The notes below the pieces were generated by a model. It saw nothing but the letters and a program-made list of their open reading frames with translations, did no database searches and was not told where the DNA came from. A program made the translations under genes and the position numbers. Below, one piece after another: positions 13,455 through 14,795 of a stretch of 14,795 nucleotides of DNA. The DNA is from SCGC-AG-212-J23 sp036406675 (lineage in GTDB: Bacteria > Pseudomonadota > Gammaproteobacteria > Burkholderiales > SG8-39), in contig DASXAO010000036.1 of NCBI GenBank assembly GCA_036406675.1, positions 1 through 14,795 on the forward strand, read 5' to 3'. Every line of letters begins with the position of its first letter. Positions within the stretch are counted from its first letter, which is position 1.

Positions 13455-13619
13455 ATGGCAGGCAGGTCGATCAAGAACAAGCGCAAGTACAAGGCGCTGA
13501 AGCGAAAAGGCATGTCGAAGTCGCGCGCGGCCGCGATCTCCAATGCCGGCAAATCGGCCAGCCGCAAGGGCGGCCGGAAGGGCGGCAGAAAGAGCGGCCG
13601 GCGCAAGAAGCACGGCTAG
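13455..13619 (+). CDS. 54-residue Lys/Arg-rich small protein
   Basis: A strong GAAAGGAG lies six bases before ATG at 13455. The 54-residue product begins MAGRSIKNKRKYKALKRKGM, continues SKSRAAAISNAGKSASRKGG and ends in a Gly/Arg/Lys tail (RKGGRKSGRRKKHG). The centre, K-G-M-S-K-S-R-A-A-A-I-S-N-A, matches the short helical motif (K-G-x-S-K-x-x-A-A-x-I-x-N-A) that I know from small basic bacterial proteins such as the DUF7218 type. About a third of residues are Lys or Arg, so nucleic-acid binding is likely. There is no signal peptide. Its stop shares CTAG (13616-13619) with the stop of the convergent CBS gene. The ribosome binding site, motif and clean open frame make it a convincing gene; the function is inferred only. 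Confidence 0.8.
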   Translation: MAGRSIKNKRKYKALKRKGMSKSRAAAISNAGKSASRKGGRKGGRKSGRRKKHG

Positions 13620-14080
13620 ACGCGCTTCGCGTTCTTCTTCTTCGACCCCGAGCGCTGGGAATGTCCCCCGCCGGGCGCGGCGATGTCGGCGACGGCCTGG
13701 CCGGTCGAGGCCGCGTTGTCGCCCTTCGCCAGGTCGCCGATGGAAACGATGCCCACCAGGCGCTTCTCGCGGTTGACGACCGGCAAGCGCCGCACCTTCA
13801 CGTCGCTCATGTTCTGCGCGATGTCGGCGAGCTCCTGGTCGTCGAAGCAGTAGAGCACTTGCTGGCTCATGACCTCGCGGACCTTGGTGGTGGGCGGCTT
13901 CTGCTCGGCCACGGCGCGCACCGCGATGTCGCGGTCGGTGATCATGCCGACCAGGCGGTCTTCCTCGCCCACGGGAAGCGCGCCGGCGTCGATCTCGGCC
14001 ATCAGCCGCGCCGCCTCCGAGATGGTCTGCTCCGGGCTCACCACGCGGACGCTAGGCGTCATGACTTCGCTCACCCTCAT
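13616..14080 (-). CDS. CBS-domain pair protein
   Basis: This 154-residue cytoplasmic protein has two CBS motifs and little else, like hypoxic response protein 1 and related stand-alone CBS proteins that bind adenine nucleotides or similar ligands. CBS1 begins VSEVMTPSVRVVSPEQTISEA (3-23) and ends GALPVGEEDRLVGMITDRDIAVRAV. CBS2 runs from VREVMSQQVLYCFDDQELADI (68-88) to RRLPVVNREKRLVGIVSIGDLAKG (97-120). The G-x-x-T/S-x-x-D signature is present in both (GMITDRDI, GIVSIGDL). A basic tail (SGSKKKNAKRV) follows. The ATG at 14080 has AAGGAG six bases upstream; the longer open frame to 14260 is not supported. Its 3' end overlaps the basic small protein by four bases. Ligand and target are unknown. 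Confidence 0.92.
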   Translation of the reverse strand: MRVSEVMTPSVRVVSPEQTISEAARLMAEIDAGALPVGEEDRLVGMITDRDIAVRAVAEQKPPTTKVREVMSQQVLYCFDDQELADIAQNMSDVKVRRLPVVNREKRLVGIVSIGDLAKGDNAASTGQAVADIAAPGGGHSQRSGSKKKNAKRV

Positions 14081-14274
14081 GTCGCTCTCCTTGGGAAAGG
14101 AGGTTTGACCCGCCGCGGCCCTCGATGTTCTGGGTCCCCGGAAAATCCAGGCGGCACGCGTGTTGCAAGGGCTCGCGCCCGAGCGCGCCATATTTGAGCG
14201 CCGCGGCGCCTGCGGGGCGCCATAGTCGGACGCGACACTGACGGCTCCAACCACCACCAACAGGAGTCGCCCAC
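14081..14274. other. Divergent intergenic region, GC-rich palindromes
   Basis: This region between the CBS and OmpA starts must hold both promoters, but I find no convincing -35/-10 pair on either strand. It carries a perfect 12-bp palindrome GCGCCGCGGCGC (14198-14209) and a short stem GCTCG/CGAGC nearby (about 14170-14183). No gene is visible in it. Confidence 0.4.
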
Positions 14275-14795
14275 ATGTCCACCCGGTTTCATGTCCTCGC
14301 CGCCATCGCCGCCTTGTCCGTCGCGCAGGCCCGCGCTGCCGACGAGCCCGCGGCCTATCTCGTCGCCGCCCAGGACGGCACGCCCGTTACCACCGTCTCC
14401 GGTGCGTGCGTGCGCACCAGCCAATGGAGCACCGAGGCGAGCTACCGCGACTGCAACCCGCGCCCCATCGTTGCAGAAGCGAAAATCGTGGAATCGACTC
14501 GGCTTGCCGAGCCCATCCGAATTTCGATGAACACGCTGTTCGACTTCGGCAGCGCCGAGCTGCGCGCCGACGCCGGTTCCGCGCTCGACGGCCTCGCGAA
14601 GCAGCTGACTCAGGCGAACTACCAGAAGGTCGACATCGTCGGCCACGCCGACCGCATGGGCGCGGGGATGTACAACCAGAAGCTCTCCGAGCAGCGCGCG
14701 GAGGCGGTGCGCGACTATCTTCTCTCGCGCGGCCTGGACGGCACCAGGCTCACCGCCTTCGGCGTGGGCAGCACCGAGCCGCTCACCGGCAAGGA
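14275..14795 (+). CDS. OmpA-family protein (3' end beyond the window)
   Basis: An AGGAG (14262-14266) precedes the ATG at 14275. The visible 173 residues begin with a signal peptide, MSTRFHVLAAIAALSVAQ, with likely cleavage after ARA. A short mature N-terminal part carries two cysteines (GACVRTSQWS and YRDCNPRP), a spacing common in OmpA-like outer-membrane proteins of betaproteobacteria and probably a disulfide. The peptidoglycan-binding OmpA domain starts near residue 83: NTLFDFGSAELRADAGSALDGLA, VDIVGHADRMGAGMYNQKLSEQRAEAV, then LTAFGVGSTEP. The Asp of G-H-A-D and the Arg of S-E-Q-R-A that hold diaminopimelate are present. There is no beta-barrel, so it is periplasmic, tethering envelope to peptidoglycan. 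It is divergent from the CBS gene, 194 bp apart. Confidence 0.93.
   Translation, partial: MSTRFHVLAAIAALSVAQARAADEPAAYLVAAQDGTPVTTVSGACVRTSQWSTEASYRDCNPRPIVAEAKIVESTRLAEPIRISMNTLFDFGSAELRADAGSALDGLAKQLTQANYQKVDIVGHADRMGAGMYNQKLSEQRAEAVRDYLLSRGLDGTRLTAFGVGSTEPLTGK

Noticed and set aside
14081..14260. A longer CBS protein starting at 14260
   Set aside because: The ATG at 14080 has a good AAGGAG and opens directly into CBS1.

Overview
The window is a GC-rich, densely packed stretch of bacterial chromosome. Gene content (two-domain CPA2 antiporter, DUF4118-type hybrid histidine kinase, CBS-pair protein, OmpA lipoprotein-like protein, YdaO/KimA-like permease) and codon use suggest an environmental proteobacterium, most likely a betaproteobacterium; this is an impression from protein flavour, not a phylogenetic result. 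I see no rRNA, tRNA, CRISPR array, phage module or transposase gene.

Layout. 1-955 (-): a flavin reductase followed by the N-terminal part of an MFS transporter. 971-2794 (+): a KefB/KefC-type cation:proton antiporter that starts only 15 bp from the flavin reductase and runs 81 bp into the end of a convergent EamA transporter (2714-3601, -). 3687-3977 (+): a small acidic protein of unknown function, ending in a perfect 27-bp inverted repeat (3977-4047). 4051-8813 (-): a probable three-gene operon: polysaccharide pyruvyl transferase-like protein, FAD-dependent oxidoreductase, hybrid histidine kinase. 8932-9180 (+): a small helix-turn-helix protein followed by a REP-like terminator. 9239-11850 (+): a shortened NAD-dependent epimerase and a KimA-like permease. 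11851-13056 (-): an MFS transporter whose stop codon abuts that of the permease. 13110-13313 (-): a 67-residue unknown. 13455-13619 (+): a 54-residue very basic protein with a strong ribosome binding site. 13616-14080 (-): a CBS-pair protein. 14275 to the window end (+): an OmpA-family protein, cut by the edge.

How the genes fit together. Potassium and pH homeostasis may be one theme: the antiporter at 971 and the KimA-like importer at 9883, which keeps the residues known to bind K+ in KimA. The operon at 4051-8813 combines a cell-surface-polymer enzyme family, a redox enzyme and a signalling kinase in an order I cannot match to a known pathway. The CBS protein, the basic small protein and the OmpA protein look like a stress or envelope group.

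Most of the window is ordinary chromosome. The most interesting signals are small: two related self-complementary elements (3977-4047 and 9188-9215), a tandem repeat that creates two mini-ORFs linked by ATGA overlaps before the EamA gene, a hairpin leader before the basic small protein, a bulged palindrome before the second MFS gene, and an epimerase that seems to have lost its central catalytic segment.
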